From the NCBI GenBank assembly GCA_002345675.1, contig DDWL01000039.1, forward strand, positions 3,617 through 67,616: 64,000 nt of DNA. Reading direction: 5' to 3'. Below the pieces are notes generated by a model. It was not told the origin of the DNA. It was given only the letters and a program-made list of their open reading frames with translations, and made no database searches. The position numbers were made by a program, and so were the translations under genes. Of the stretch, positions 17,800 through 26,463 are shown piece after piece. Source of the stretch: Bacteroidales bacterium UBA2287 (GTDB taxonomy: Bacteria > Bacteroidota > Bacteroidia > Bacteroidales > Tenuifilaceae). The first letter of the stretch is position 1, and the number at the start of each line of letters is the position of its first letter.

Positions 17800-18870
17800 A
17801 TGATGAATCCATTACGTATTGGTAGTTTGGCCATCCCAGTTCCTATTATTCAAGGAGGAATGGGTGTTGGAATTTCGCTTTCGGGCATGGCCTCTGCTGT
17901 TGCAAACGAAGGAGGAGTTGGAGTAATTTCGAGTGCAGGTTTGGGCTTGCTTTACCGCAACCTTGCAGCCGATTACCTTGAAGCTAGCATTGAAGGGCTT
18001 AAGGAAGAGCTTAGAAAAACTCGCGAAAAAACTGTTGGAGTTATTGGCGTTAACGTTATGGTTGCCATGTCGAATTTTGCCGATATGGTAAAAACTTCAA
18101 TTGCCGAAAAAGTCGATATAATTTTCAGCGGAGCTGGTTTACCCCTCGACCTTCCAAGTTACCTAAAAAGCGATAGTACAACCAAGCTGGTTCCTATTGT
18201 TTCGTCGGGACGAGCTGCAAAGATTATTTGCGAAAAGTGGAAAAAGGAGTACGACTACCTTCCCGATGCCATTGTGGTTGAAGGGCCAAAGGCAGGCGGA
18301 CACCTCGGCTTTAAAGCCGAACAAATTACTGACGAAAACTATTCGCTCGAGCATTTAATTCCCGAAGTGGTTGCAACCGTTAAGGTTTTCGAAGAGCTTT
18401 ACAACGTAAAAATTCCGGTTATTGCAGCAGGTGGCGTTTATACAGGTCAAAACATTCACGATATTATGAAACTGGGCGCTTCGGGTGTGCAGCTGGGCAC
18501 CCGTTTTGTTACCACCACCGAGTGCGATGCCTCCGATGCCTTTAAGCAAACCTACATTAACGCTAAAGCCGAAGACATTGAAATTATAAAGAGTCCTGTT
18601 GGCATGCCAGGTAGAGCAATTGGTAATGGCTTTCTCGATAAGGTTAAGCTGGGCATTAAGCAACCCATTCGCTGTCCTTTTAAGTGCATTCGAACCTGCG
18701 ACGTATCGTCGAGTCCCTACTGCATAATTTCGGCACTTTACAGCGCGTTTAAGGGCAACTTTAACAGTGGCTACGCCTTTGCAGGCACAAATGCATACCT
18801 TGCCCAAAAAATTATTTCGGTTCAGGAAACGTTTAACGATATAAAAAGAGAATACTTGGAGAGTAAGTAA
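17800..18870 (+). CDS. Nitronate monooxygenase / FMN-dependent 2-nitropropane dioxygenase family
   Basis: 356 aa TIM-barrel flavoprotein. Motifs: PIIQGGMGVGIS at the N terminus, the GVIGVNVM strand, VVEGPKAGGHLG (histidine region used in flavin chemistry), PVIAAGGVYTGQNI and GASGVQLGTRFV for phosphate and FMN binding. Known family members oxidise propionate 3-nitronate or act as enoyl-ACP reductase (FabK); this one carries a cysteine-containing insertion (IRCPFKCIRTCD) near residue 290. The start may be the first or second of two adjacent ATG codons. It stands alone with its own promoter and terminator. Exact substrate not assignable from sequence. Confidence 0.85.
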   Translation: MMNPLRIGSLAIPVPIIQGGMGVGISLSGMASAVANEGGVGVISSAGLGLLYRNLAADYLEASIEGLKEELRKTREKTVGVIGVNVMVAMSNFADMVKTSIAEKVDIIFSGAGLPLDLPSYLKSDSTTKLVPIVSSGRAAKIICEKWKKEYDYLPDAIVVEGPKAGGHLGFKAEQITDENYSLEHLIPEVVATVKVFEELYNVKIPVIAAGGVYTGQNIHDIMKLGASGVQLGTRFVTTTECDASDAFKQTYINAKAEDIEIIKSPVGMPGRAIGNGFLDKVKLGIKQPIRCPFKCIRTCDVSSSPYCIISALYSAFKGNFNSGYAFAGTNAYLAQKIISVQETFNDIKREYLESK

Positions 18871-18942
18871 TTAAAATTAGATGATTATTTCGAAAAAAAT
18901 AATTTAAGAAAATAAGTGACTATTTAAATATTCACAAAATGG

Positions 18943-18971
18943 GGTGCCAATAGTATTGGTACCTTTTTTTT
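18943..18971 (+). terminator. Rho-independent terminator after nitronate monooxygenase
   Basis: GGTGCCAATA pairs with TATTGGTACC (one mismatch, 1-nt loop region) and is followed by a run of eight T. Confidence 0.85.
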
Positions 18972-19115
18972 GCAATTCGACTCAATGTATTAATGCTGAA
19001 AAACATAGGCTAAATTTTTCGATATTCATTTTATTTCTTAAACTTTGTTTAAGAAAATGCATTTATAATGAAAAATTACCCTTCCAAAATACAATTAACC
19101 TAAAAAATTAATGCT

Positions 19116-22100
19116 ATGAACCTTAAAAACTTAGTAAGTAACGCTATTATTGTTACTATAATGTTTGCATTTACGGGGTTAGCTTATGGTCAAAGTAATG
19201 GTGGAGCTACTACTCAAAAAAATAAACTTTCAACTTCAAATTCATTGTTACGTTACATTGATGATGGCACTGAAATTAACAATGCTGAAGGAATAATCGT
19301 AGTAACCGCGCCACAAGCTGTTAACGCAAAGAACTTATTTGCTGGTGGAACTGGAACTGAACTTGACCCTTTCCAAATTGAAACTGCTGATCACCTTAAC
19401 AATGTTAGGCTGTACCTTGGAAGTAGTAACGCTGACGTTTACTTTTTGCAAACAGCAAACATTAATCTTGGCATTGCTCCATGGAATGAAGGTGAAGGCT
19501 GGTTACCCATAGGAAACACCTCCTCTAACTTTTTTGGAAAATACAATGGTAGTGACTTCACAATTTCAGGGTTAACAATTAATCGGCCTGTGTCGCATTA
19601 CATTGGCCTATTTGGCTGTGCAAATAATGCAAGGCTTTCCAACATTGGCCTTGTAAATGTTGACATTACTGGAGCCCAAAGAGTTGGCGCACTTGCAGGA
19701 CAACTGCGAAATGCAGGTTATATTGGTAATTGCTATTCTACTGGTATTGTTAAAGGTCAAACTTTTCCTGCGGGCTTAGTTGGTAATTTATACTACACAA
19801 ATTCAACTATTGAAAACAGCTACTCTTCGGTAAATGTTGAATTTATCTCAGGAGAATATGTAAAACAGCAAGCAGGAGGATTAGTGGGTAGAGTATTGTC
19901 GGGAAAAGTATTAAATTGCTATGCAACAGGAAATGTGAGTGGTAATGGAACATGGCTTGGGGGTTTAGTAGGACTGGCAACAGGAGCTAGTGAAATATCA
20001 AACAGCTATTCAACAGGCAACGTTTCTGGTGCTGCTACAGTAGGCGGATTTATTGGAGGTATTGAATATAGTTCACTAACAAGTTGCTATTCTGTTGGAA
20101 AAGTTTCATTTTCCGAGTCAGGGGGAGGATTTTCTTGGGGAAATGTCGATGCTTCAGCTACAAATTGTTACTGGAATACTGAAACAAGTGGTCAAGCAAA
20201 TTCAACATTAGGTGAACCAAAAACTACTTTAGAAATGATTAATCAATCAACATATCCCGATTGGTCGTTTGAGAGTATTTGGAGCATTAACAGCGGCTCA
20301 ACTTACCCATACCTTCAATGGCAAGGAACAGCTGGGGCGTTCAATTACCCACCTTCACTTATACCACCTACAGGTTTAGTTGCAACCCCAAGCAATGGAT
20401 CCATTTCGTTAGCATGGAATACTCCATCTATTGGTACCGTTACTGGATATATAGTATATAGAGATGGGGTTAGCGTTCAAACAGTTTTTACAAATGCTTA
20501 TAACGATGAAGGTTTAACGAATTACACCACTTACACTTACTTTGTTACGGCTCTTTATGATGTTTTGGAATCGGAACCAACTTCAAGCGTTTCAACATTT
20601 CCAAACACGGGTTTTGCTTTAGGCGATGGAACCGAATTGAATCCATATTTAGTTTCAAATGCAAACGAATTGTATACTACAAGGCTTTTTCTTTCATCTT
20701 TCTTTCGGCAAGTTGCCGATATCGATTTAGGTGTTGCACCTTGGAATACGGACGAAGGCTGGAATCCAATTGGGCAATCAGGAAATCCTTTTACAGGTTC
20801 CTACAATGGCAATGGTTTCAACATTAACAACCTAACAATAAATCGTCCAACACAATCAACAATTGGTCTTTTTGGCCAAGTTGGTGGAGGAGTATTTGAA
20901 AATATAAATCTATTAAACGCTAATGTTAATGGGCTCGATTACGTTGGGTCACTTGTTGGTGATGTTTGGGATACAAGCATAGCTAACATAAGTACAAATG
21001 CCAATATTTCTGGCCTAAGCTATGTTGGTGGAATTGTTGGCTGGGCCCGAAACATACAAATAAGCAATACTCACACATCTGGCTCAATAAATTCAACAGG
21101 CAATTGGACAGGGGGAATTGCAGGAATTAACTACATGTATAGCAAAATAAATAATTGCTACTCATCAATGATTGTAACATCAATGGGTGCTAATAGTGGA
21201 GGCGTTTCTGGAATAAACGACCAAGAAAGCGAAATATCCAATTCATACTTTACAGGAACAATAACTGGGAATAACTATGTAGGAGGAATTGTTGGCCAAA
21301 ATGGAAGTAGCATTTTAAACTCATGTTACTCTATAGGAAGCGTTAATGGAAATAGCAACTTAGGAGGACTTGCGGGTACTAGTACTGGACAAGTAATAAA
21401 CAGCTACTGGAACACAGAAACAAGTGGGATTGCTATTTCGGCTGGTGGCGAAGGAAGAACAACAGAGCAAATGATCTATCCGTATGATCAAAATACATAT
21501 TTAGATTGGGGGTTTAGTAACATTTGGGCTGACGATGAAAATGCAACCGAAAATAATGGTTATCCATACTTAAGAATGGGAGATGAAAGCATCGAAATAA
21601 AACGTCCTACTGCTAACCAAGTATTAGTGTCAGGAAATAGTGATGTTATTGCTTGGGCTTCCACAGGTGCTGAAAATGTAAGTATTTCATACTCAATAAA
21701 TAATGGTGTCGAATGGACGTTGATTGAATCCGATGTACCTTCGATGAATGGTGTTAATTACTATAATTGGTTTATACCAATTGAAATTGAAGGAACTTAC
21801 TATGAGTGTTTAATTCAAATTGAAGACGTTAATTTAGAAATAGAAGCAGTGTCCTCAATCTTTCAAATCAATTCAGGTACAACGTACACGGTTACTTTTA
21901 ATATAACTGACGAGGATGAAATGCCAATTACTGATGCCATTATTACATTCGATGGAATTGTTAATTCAGCCAATGTATATGAATTTACTAATATAAACTC
22001 TGGCGATTACGACTACATTGTTACAAAAGAGGGTTTTAATCCTATTTCAGGTACAGTATCAGTTCTCGATATGGATCAAACAGTTTATATTGAATTAATA

Positions 22101-22355
22101 CATGTTGGAGTTAATCCTAACCCGCTTGCCAGTTTGAGGGTATATCCAAATCCATTTAGCAACTATATTAGTACAAGCAATCCAAATTTAGTTAAGCGAG
22201 TTGTTATTGATAATATTGTTGGCCAAAAAATTATTGACATTGAATTAAATGGCGAAGCAATTATTGAAACAACCAAGTTGTTAAAGGGGGTATACATTAT
22301 AACATTCGAAGCTTCTAATGGCGATTGTATTGTTCATAAAATGGTGAAAAAATAG
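19116..22355 (+). CDS. Large GLUG-repeat surface protein, second paralogue, T9SS cargo
   Basis: 1079 aa. Signal peptide ends about residue 26 (LAYGQ). The same two-half architecture as the 13493 gene: APWNEGEGWLPI block then GLUG-type units (GGLVG, GGFIGG, GGIVG), Fn3 domain at about 420-500, second APWNTDEGWNPI block, second GLUG array to about 790. The C-terminal part differs. There is no InlB repeat; instead an immunoglobulin-like region (about 820-920) and a carboxypeptidase-regulatory-like fold (YTVTFNITDEDEMPITDA) precede the T9SS sorting domain (VYPNPFSNYIS to HKMVKK). Likely surface-exposed. Shared architecture and genomic proximity indicate duplication with swap of the C-terminal accessory domains. 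Confidence 0.85.
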   Translation: MNLKNLVSNAIIVTIMFAFTGLAYGQSNGGATTQKNKLSTSNSLLRYIDDGTEINNAEGIIVVTAPQAVNAKNLFAGGTGTELDPFQIETADHLNNVRLYLGSSNADVYFLQTANINLGIAPWNEGEGWLPIGNTSSNFFGKYNGSDFTISGLTINRPVSHYIGLFGCANNARLSNIGLVNVDITGAQRVGALAGQLRNAGYIGNCYSTGIVKGQTFPAGLVGNLYYTNSTIENSYSSVNVEFISGEYVKQQAGGLVGRVLSGKVLNCYATGNVSGNGTWLGGLVGLATGASEISNSYSTGNVSGAATVGGFIGGIEYSSLTSCYSVGKVSFSESGGGFSWGNVDASATNCYWNTETSGQANSTLGEPKTTLEMINQSTYPDWSFESIWSINSGSTYPYLQWQGTAGAFNYPPSLIPPTGLVATPSNGSISLAWNTPSIGTVTGYIVYRDGVSVQTVFTNAYNDEGLTNYTTYTYFVTALYDVLESEPTSSVSTFPNTGFALGDGTELNPYLVSNANELYTTRLFLSSFFRQVADIDLGVAPWNTDEGWNPIGQSGNPFTGSYNGNGFNINNLTINRPTQSTIGLFGQVGGGVFENINLLNANVNGLDYVGSLVGDVWDTSIANISTNANISGLSYVGGIVGWARNIQISNTHTSGSINSTGNWTGGIAGINYMYSKINNCYSSMIVTSMGANSGGVSGINDQESEISNSYFTGTITGNNYVGGIVGQNGSSILNSCYSIGSVNGNSNLGGLAGTSTGQVINSYWNTETSGIAISAGGEGRTTEQMIYPYDQNTYLDWGFSNIWADDENATENNGYPYLRMGDESIEIKRPTANQVLVSGNSDVIAWASTGAENVSISYSINNGVEWTLIESDVPSMNGVNYYNWFIPIEIEGTYYECLIQIEDVNLEIEAVSSIFQINSGTTYTVTFNITDEDEMPITDAIITFDGIVNSANVYEFTNINSGDYDYIVTKEGFNPISGTVSVLDMDQTVYIELIHVGVNPNPLASLRVYPNPFSNYISTSNPNLVKRVVIDNIVGQKIIDIELNGEAIIETTKLLKGVYIITFEASNGDCIVHKMVKK

Positions 22356-22382
22356 CAGATTTAACCAAAGGAAAATTATTTT

Positions 22383-22422
22383 AAAAACAGAAAGCCTCGA
22401 ATTATCGAGGCTTTCTGTTTTT
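22383..22422. terminator. Perfect 18-bp-stem bidirectional terminator
   Basis: AAAAACAGAAAGCCTCGA is followed by a 4-nt ATTA loop and its exact inverse ending in T5. It follows the GLUG gene by 27 nt. Confidence 0.92.
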
Positions 22423-22449
22423 AGTCGAGGCGCCACTATTATACACACT

Positions 22450-22507
22450 CCGACTAGTATAGTCGGTTGTTTGACGTTTCCATGTCCCTTCGGGACAATG
22501 GAAAGTC
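22450..22507. repeat. Two small hairpins downstream of the GLUG gene
   Basis: CCGACTA/TAGTCGG (22450-22466) and a longer hairpin (about 22473-22507: TTTCCATgTCCC, loop TTCG, GGGAcAATGGAAA). Neither belongs to a gene. They resemble the hairpin modules elsewhere in the window. Confidence 0.6.
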
Positions 22508-22547
22508 AATAAAAAAAAAGCCCTGATTTCTCAAGGCTTTCGTGGTG

Positions 22548-22602
22548 TGGGAATTGCTGGGTTAGCCCCGATATGTATCGGGGCAGCGACCCCTGCTTGT
22601 AA
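22548..22602 (-). pseudogene. Partial tRNA-Val copy interrupted by a palindrome
   Basis: The 3' half of the neighbouring tRNA-Val (acceptor 3' strand, T stem, variable region and 3' side of the anticodon arm) is repeated 119 bp away, together with a downstream terminator-like hairpin. The T-loop bases CGAACC are replaced by the perfect 20-bp palindrome GCCCCGATATGTATCGGGGC (22565-22584). The 5' half of the tRNA is absent, so it cannot fold as a tRNA. Confidence 0.8.
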
Positions 22603-22634
22603 ATCCTCAATTTTAAACAACCAATATAAATACA

Positions 22635-22660
22635 AAAAGCCTCGAGAAATCGAGGCTTTC
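22635..22660 (-). terminator. tRNA-Val terminator
   Basis: On the minus strand, GAAAGCCTCGATTTCTCGAGGCTTTTTG directly follows the tRNA 3' end: AGCCTCGA and its inverse with a short loop, then T5. A diverged copy of this hairpin lies at about 22511-22542 after the tRNA remnant. Confidence 0.85.
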
Positions 22661-22666
22661 GTAGTG

Positions 22667-22741
22667 TGGGAATTGCTGGGTTCGAACCAGCGACCCCCTG
22701 CTTGTAAGGCAGGTGCTCTGAACCAGCTGAGCTAAACTCCC
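22667..22741 (-). tRNA. tRNA-Val (anticodon TAC)
   Basis: Minus strand GGGAGTT acceptor 5' side pairs with AATTCCC plus discriminator A. D arm TAGCTCAGCTGGTTCAGAGC, anticodon arm CCTGC-CTTACAA-GCAGG with TAC at the anticodon, T arm GCTGGTTCGAACCCAGC. 75 nt; CCA is not encoded. Confidence 0.96.
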
Positions 22742-22823
22742 ATATTTGGTTCGTGCTTTTCGTTTAAAGCGTTGCAAAAATAAGAGCATTTTTTTAATCG
22801 GCAAAATATTTTGAACCTTTTTT

Positions 22824-24119
22824 TCAATCCATCAATGCATCGGCCACTGTAAATGTGCTACCACCAATGAAAATCAAATCGTTGGTGTTCGCATTTTTTT
22901 TTGCTTCGGCAATGGCATCCTGTACGGTTGGGTAGGTATTTCCATTTAAATTGCATTTTTTGGCAATTTCTGCCAACTTTTGCTCATTTAATGCCCGAGG
23001 TATTGATGCCTTTGTAAAGTAGTAGGTAGCATTTTTTGGTAAAAGGCTAATAACTCCAATAATGTCCTTATCTCCAACCATTCCAAGTACAAAGTGCAAA
23101 TGACTGTAAGGGGTTAATTCAATTTGCTTAACAACCTGCTTAATTCCATCGATATTATGGCCTGTATCGACAATAACAAGGGGGTTTTCGGAAAGTGTTT
23201 GCCAACGCCCCATTAAGCCGGTATTCTCTTTAACATTTCGCAACCCAGTAGCAATGTTCTTATCGTGAATTATGAAACCCTGTTCTGCTAGAATTTGAAG
23301 TGCAACCAGAACGCCTGTTAAATTATTTGCTTGGTAAACACCTGCCAAATCGATGCTATATGTTGTGGTTGCTCCAGTTCGGGAGTCTTCAACTTCAATT
23401 TCTTGCAAATTGGGATTAACAAGTTTTTGAGACTTAACAAGAAGAATCCTATCGGAAAAAACTATTGAGGCAGCGAGTTCGATGGCTCTTCTTGTAAAAA
23501 CTTTTTTAACCTCTGGTTGATACTGACTTATAACCACAGGTGCTTTCTGCTTAATAATTCCTGCTTTTTCCGTTGCAATTTTCTCGAGCGTGTCGCCAAG
23601 CAGGTCGGTATGATCGATACCAATATTAGTAATTATGCACAACTCGGGACTAATAATATTGGTTGAGTCCAATCGGCCACCTAAACCAACCTCAACAACG
23701 GCAACATCAACTTTTTGCTCGGCAAAATAGGCAAATGCAAGAGCAACAGTCATTTCGAAGAATGAAGGCTTAATTTGCTCAAAAACAGTACGATTATTAT
23801 CAACAAACCGAACAACGTATGTCTCCGAAATCATTTCGCCATTTACACGAATTCGTTCCCTAAAATCCTTTAAATGAGGCGAGGTGTAAAGTCCAACTTT
23901 ATAGCCAGTCTCCATTAGCACCGAAGCCAGCATATGCGATGTGCTGCCCTTACCGTTGGTGCCTGCCACGTGAATGGTTTTAAAATTTTTATGTGGATGC
24001 CCAAAGTGCGAATCGAGGGCAAGGGTATTGTCGAGATTTGCCTTGTAAGCAGCCTTTCCAATACGCTGGTACATTGGCAACTGCGAAAAAAGGTAGCTAA
24101 GTGTTTCTTGGTAGTTCAT
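22824..24119 (-). CDS. folC: Bifunctional folylpolyglutamate synthase / dihydrofolate synthase
   Basis: 431 aa from the ATG at 24119 (an upstream in-frame ATG at 24149 adds ten residues unlike the family). P-loop HVAGTNGKGSTSHML near residue 45, the TSPHL motif used in folate binding, VVEVGLGGRLDSTN, the TNIGIDHTD metal/ADP motif and the C-terminal IVDTGHNIDG domain are all present. It joins dihydropteroate to glutamate and extends polyglutamate tails in the cytosol. It is the last gene of a leftward run that begins with folP about 7 kb away, so the folate genes bracket the carotenoid and c-di-AMP genes. The cruF-like gene ends 32 nt upstream. Confidence 0.95.
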   Translation of the reverse strand: MNYQETLSYLFSQLPMYQRIGKAAYKANLDNTLALDSHFGHPHKNFKTIHVAGTNGKGSTSHMLASVLMETGYKVGLYTSPHLKDFRERIRVNGEMISETYVVRFVDNNRTVFEQIKPSFFEMTVALAFAYFAEQKVDVAVVEVGLGGRLDSTNIISPELCIITNIGIDHTDLLGDTLEKIATEKAGIIKQKAPVVISQYQPEVKKVFTRRAIELAASIVFSDRILLVKSQKLVNPNLQEIEVEDSRTGATTTYSIDLAGVYQANNLTGVLVALQILAEQGFIIHDKNIATGLRNVKENTGLMGRWQTLSENPLVIVDTGHNIDGIKQVVKQIELTPYSHLHFVLGMVGDKDIIGVISLLPKNATYYFTKASIPRALNEQKLAEIAKKCNLNGNTYPTVQDAIAEAKKNANTNDLIFIGGSTFTVADALMD

Positions 24120-24151
24120 AAAATAAAATTGGAAGTCTTCAGGTGGCAAAA

Positions 24152-24796
24152 CTACATAAAACCAACAACCATTAGTAGGTTTAAAATGCTAAAGAATGCA
24201 ATTTGTAAAAAAAGGATAATTCCAGCTAACGGATTTGATGTGTTGTTAGTAATTTGGCGTAAAAAAGCAACAAGTGGCAACGAAACTACGAACCAACCAA
24301 TATAGTTTTGCAAAGGAGGAACACCCTGATTCCAACTCCACATATCGAGCCGAATGGCAACGGGTTCGAGAATAATATCGTAACCAACCATTAGCAACGA
24401 GGCAAGTATTGCGAAAAGCCATAAGGGTTTTACCCTTTTTCCAACAAACATAACTGCAAGGTACACGGTTAGCATCCAGTTTACAATCATTGCTAAAGGA
24501 GTTTCGAAAACTTTTATACCTAACGACTTGCCATACGAATACTCTCCAAAAATTAACCCTGTGTTTGTACCAATTGCTTCAATTGTAAAACCAGCAATGC
24601 CAACAAAAAGTATTGCCACTAAGAATTTAACAGTAAATGGTTTGTGAAATGCAAGTAGAATTACCAATGTTAAAAGTGTAAAAACCCAAGTTAACTGGAA
24701 GTAAACGGGCTCATGCTGCTTAAAAAGCAGCCCAATTACGCCAATTACGTAACCTGCAACAAGAACTATTTTGGCAGTTTTAATCGAAATAAACAT
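24152..24796 (-). CDS. cruF: CruF-like carotenoid 1,2-hydratase family membrane protein
   Basis: 214 aa with about seven hydrophobic segments. It matches the carotenoid biosynthesis protein family (DUF422/PF04240): FTIEAIGTNTGLIFGEYSYG, the conserved PLAMIVNWML segment and VGYDIILEPVAIRLDMWSW. Characterised members (CruF) add water across the 1,2 double bond of lycopene or gamma-carotene psi ends. It sits 3 nt after a CrtD-like desaturase, and this pairing supports a 1-hydroxy-3,4-didehydro end group. Family assignment is good; substrate is inferred from neighbours. Confidence 0.8.
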   Translation of the reverse strand: MFISIKTAKIVLVAGYVIGVIGLLFKQHEPVYFQLTWVFTLLTLVILLAFHKPFTVKFLVAILFVGIAGFTIEAIGTNTGLIFGEYSYGKSLGIKVFETPLAMIVNWMLTVYLAVMFVGKRVKPLWLFAILASLLMVGYDIILEPVAIRLDMWSWNQGVPPLQNYIGWFVVSLPLVAFLRQITNNTSNPLAGIILFLQIAFFSILNLLMVVGFM

Positions 24797-24799
24797 TGG

Positions 24800-26278
24800 C
24801 TAACTCCTGTTAACAGGTGGAATGAAACTGTCGATAATTTTTGCCGAAGCAAGACAAAGAGGAATTCCACCACCAGGATGTACGCTCCCGCCTGCAAAGT
24901 ACAACCCTTTAATTTTCGATAAACGATTTGGGTGACGGCTAAATGCGGCCATTGGGCTGTTGGAACTTATACCATACAACGAACCTCGATACGAACCAGT
25001 TAGCTGCTCAATTTGTGGAGGAGTAAGTACATTCTCGTTTACAATTTGGCTTTCTATATCGATATTTAGCACGGTTTTAATTTTTCGAACAATTGCCGCA
25101 CGGGTTTCAGCTACCAAAGTACACCAATCCTGTTCGCGATTATAGGGAGCATTAACCATTACAAACCAGTTTTCGTGACCACTGGGGGCATCGTTGGCAA
25201 CCTGCTTGGAACTTATGAATAGGTAAACCGTTGGGTCGCTCAAAATGGTTCCTTTGCCCAAGGCATCAAATTCCGACTTATAAGCTCCGCTAAAAAGAAT
25301 ATTGTGAATGTCGAGCTGCGGGTAGTTTCCCTTAACTCCCCAATAGAATATAAGTGCCGACGACGATGGTTCTTGCCGTTTGTACACCCAGCTTTGCCTT
25401 TGTTTTGGAAGAAGCTTTGGGTAAGCAGTAAAAATGTCGGTATCGTTTACCACCAAATCGAATGCCTCCGACTGGCCATTGGCTTTAACTCCCACTGCCT
25501 TACCATTTTGCACAACAATTTCCTGAACGGGAGCATTTAGGTGAAATGTTACTCCCAATTTTATGGCCAATGCCTCAAGCGATGACGCAATGGAGTACAT
25601 TCCCTTGTCGGGGAAAAAAGCACCAACGTTATGCTCCAAATGAGGAATTATTGTTAGCGTTCCAGGTGCTTTGTATGGATTTGAACCATTGTACGTTGCA
25701 AAGCGATCGAAAAGTTGAATGGTATTTGAATTTGTGAAACTGCGCTTATTAACGCTGTGCATTGAACTGAATGCCTTGAGTTTTCCAATGTTCTTACCAA
25801 TTTCGCGTGCCTCGGCCGATTTAAACCCATTCCATGTTGGAAATTCGTTGTAAATAAACAAGTTGGCTGTTAGCCTATATAGTTCTCGGCACTCCAAAAG
25901 ATACTTTTCGATATTCTCCTTAGGTTCGTTAAGCACACTAAGAACTTCGTTTGCAAAAAGTTGTGGATCGGCAAAGGCATTTAAAACTTTCCCATCGGGA
26001 AAAAAGTACTTAGTAATTACATCAAGTTTTTTGTAAGGAAGAACATTCGAAGGAATTTCGCCCCCAATGGCAAGTATTTCGTCAACCAGCTCGGGAAGTG
26101 TAAAAAGCGAAGGACCCGTATCGAATCGAAACCCATTAACATTCAACTCGTTTAGTTTCCCTCCAACTTTACCCTGCTGTTCAAACACAGAAACATGGTA
26201 ACCTTTGGCTGCAAGCCTTATGGCTATTGCCAAACCGCCTACTCCGGCTCCTATTATGGCTGCTTTTTGGGTGGACAT
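24800..26278 (-). CDS. crtD: CrtD-like carotenoid 3,4-desaturase (phytoene desaturase family)
   Basis: 492 aa. N-terminal FAD-binding motif AAIIGAGVGGLAIAIRLA with the acidic VFEQQGKVGGK, family motif FDTGPSLFTLP, and the C-terminal YFAGGSVHPGGGIPLCLASAKI. The SSNSPMAAFSRHPN and GGSVHPGGGIPL patterns are those of 1-hydroxycarotenoid 3,4-desaturases of Bacteroidota rather than of lycopene-forming CrtI, and a separate CrtI lies upstream. It probably introduces the 3,4 double bond after CruF hydration. It lies 3 nt before cruF. The ACTGNNN repeat array begins 13 nt upstream of its start, separating it from the nucleoid-associated protein gene. Confidence 0.8.
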   Translation of the reverse strand: MSTQKAAIIGAGVGGLAIAIRLAAKGYHVSVFEQQGKVGGKLNELNVNGFRFDTGPSLFTLPELVDEILAIGGEIPSNVLPYKKLDVITKYFFPDGKVLNAFADPQLFANEVLSVLNEPKENIEKYLLECRELYRLTANLFIYNEFPTWNGFKSAEAREIGKNIGKLKAFSSMHSVNKRSFTNSNTIQLFDRFATYNGSNPYKAPGTLTIIPHLEHNVGAFFPDKGMYSIASSLEALAIKLGVTFHLNAPVQEIVVQNGKAVGVKANGQSEAFDLVVNDTDIFTAYPKLLPKQRQSWVYKRQEPSSSALIFYWGVKGNYPQLDIHNILFSGAYKSEFDALGKGTILSDPTVYLFISSKQVANDAPSGHENWFVMVNAPYNREQDWCTLVAETRAAIVRKIKTVLNIDIESQIVNENVLTPPQIEQLTGSYRGSLYGISSNSPMAAFSRHPNRLSKIKGLYFAGGSVHPGGGIPLCLASAKIIDSFIPPVNRS

Positions 26279-26290
26279 TGAGTTTTTGGG

Positions 26291-26462
26291 TTATCAGTTA
26301 TCAGTTATCAGTTATCAGTTGCTTGCCCTGAGGCTCCCGAAGGGTCGGTTGTCAGTTATCGGTTGTCGGTTGTTCAGTTGTTCAGTTGTTCAGTTGTTCA
26401 GTTATTCAGATGCCAACTGTGGACTGCCAACTGCCGACTGCCAACTGCCGACTGCCAACTGC
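26291..26462. repeat. Composite heptamer/octamer repeat array inside the carotenoid run
   Basis: On the minus strand: four ACTGATA units, the hairpin CCCTGAGGCTCCCGAAGGG (26326-26344), ACCGACA/ACTGACA units, four ACTGAACA 8-bp units, then, in plus-strand reading, ACTG units with TGG, CCA, CCG, CCA, CCG, CCA spacers. It stops 1 nt from the stop codon of the gene at 26464. The unit length stays 7 (or 8) while the last three bases vary. Confidence 0.9.
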
Positions 26463-26463
26463 A

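Noticed and set aside
17800..18870. FabK enoyl-ACP reductase
   Set aside because: Family overlap is real, but no fatty acid genes are adjacent and FabK versus nitronate monooxygenase cannot be told from sequence alone, so I used the broader name.
13493..22355. Assembly duplication of the GLUG genes
   Set aside because: The two genes differ throughout in sequence and in C-terminal domains, so they are true diverged paralogues.
22548..22602. Second functional tRNA
   Set aside because: Only the 3' half is present, the T loop is replaced by a palindrome, and the 5' acceptor strand is missing.
26291..26462. CRISPR array
   Set aside because: Units are 7-8 bp with no long spacers and no cas genes are present; it is a short-period repeat.
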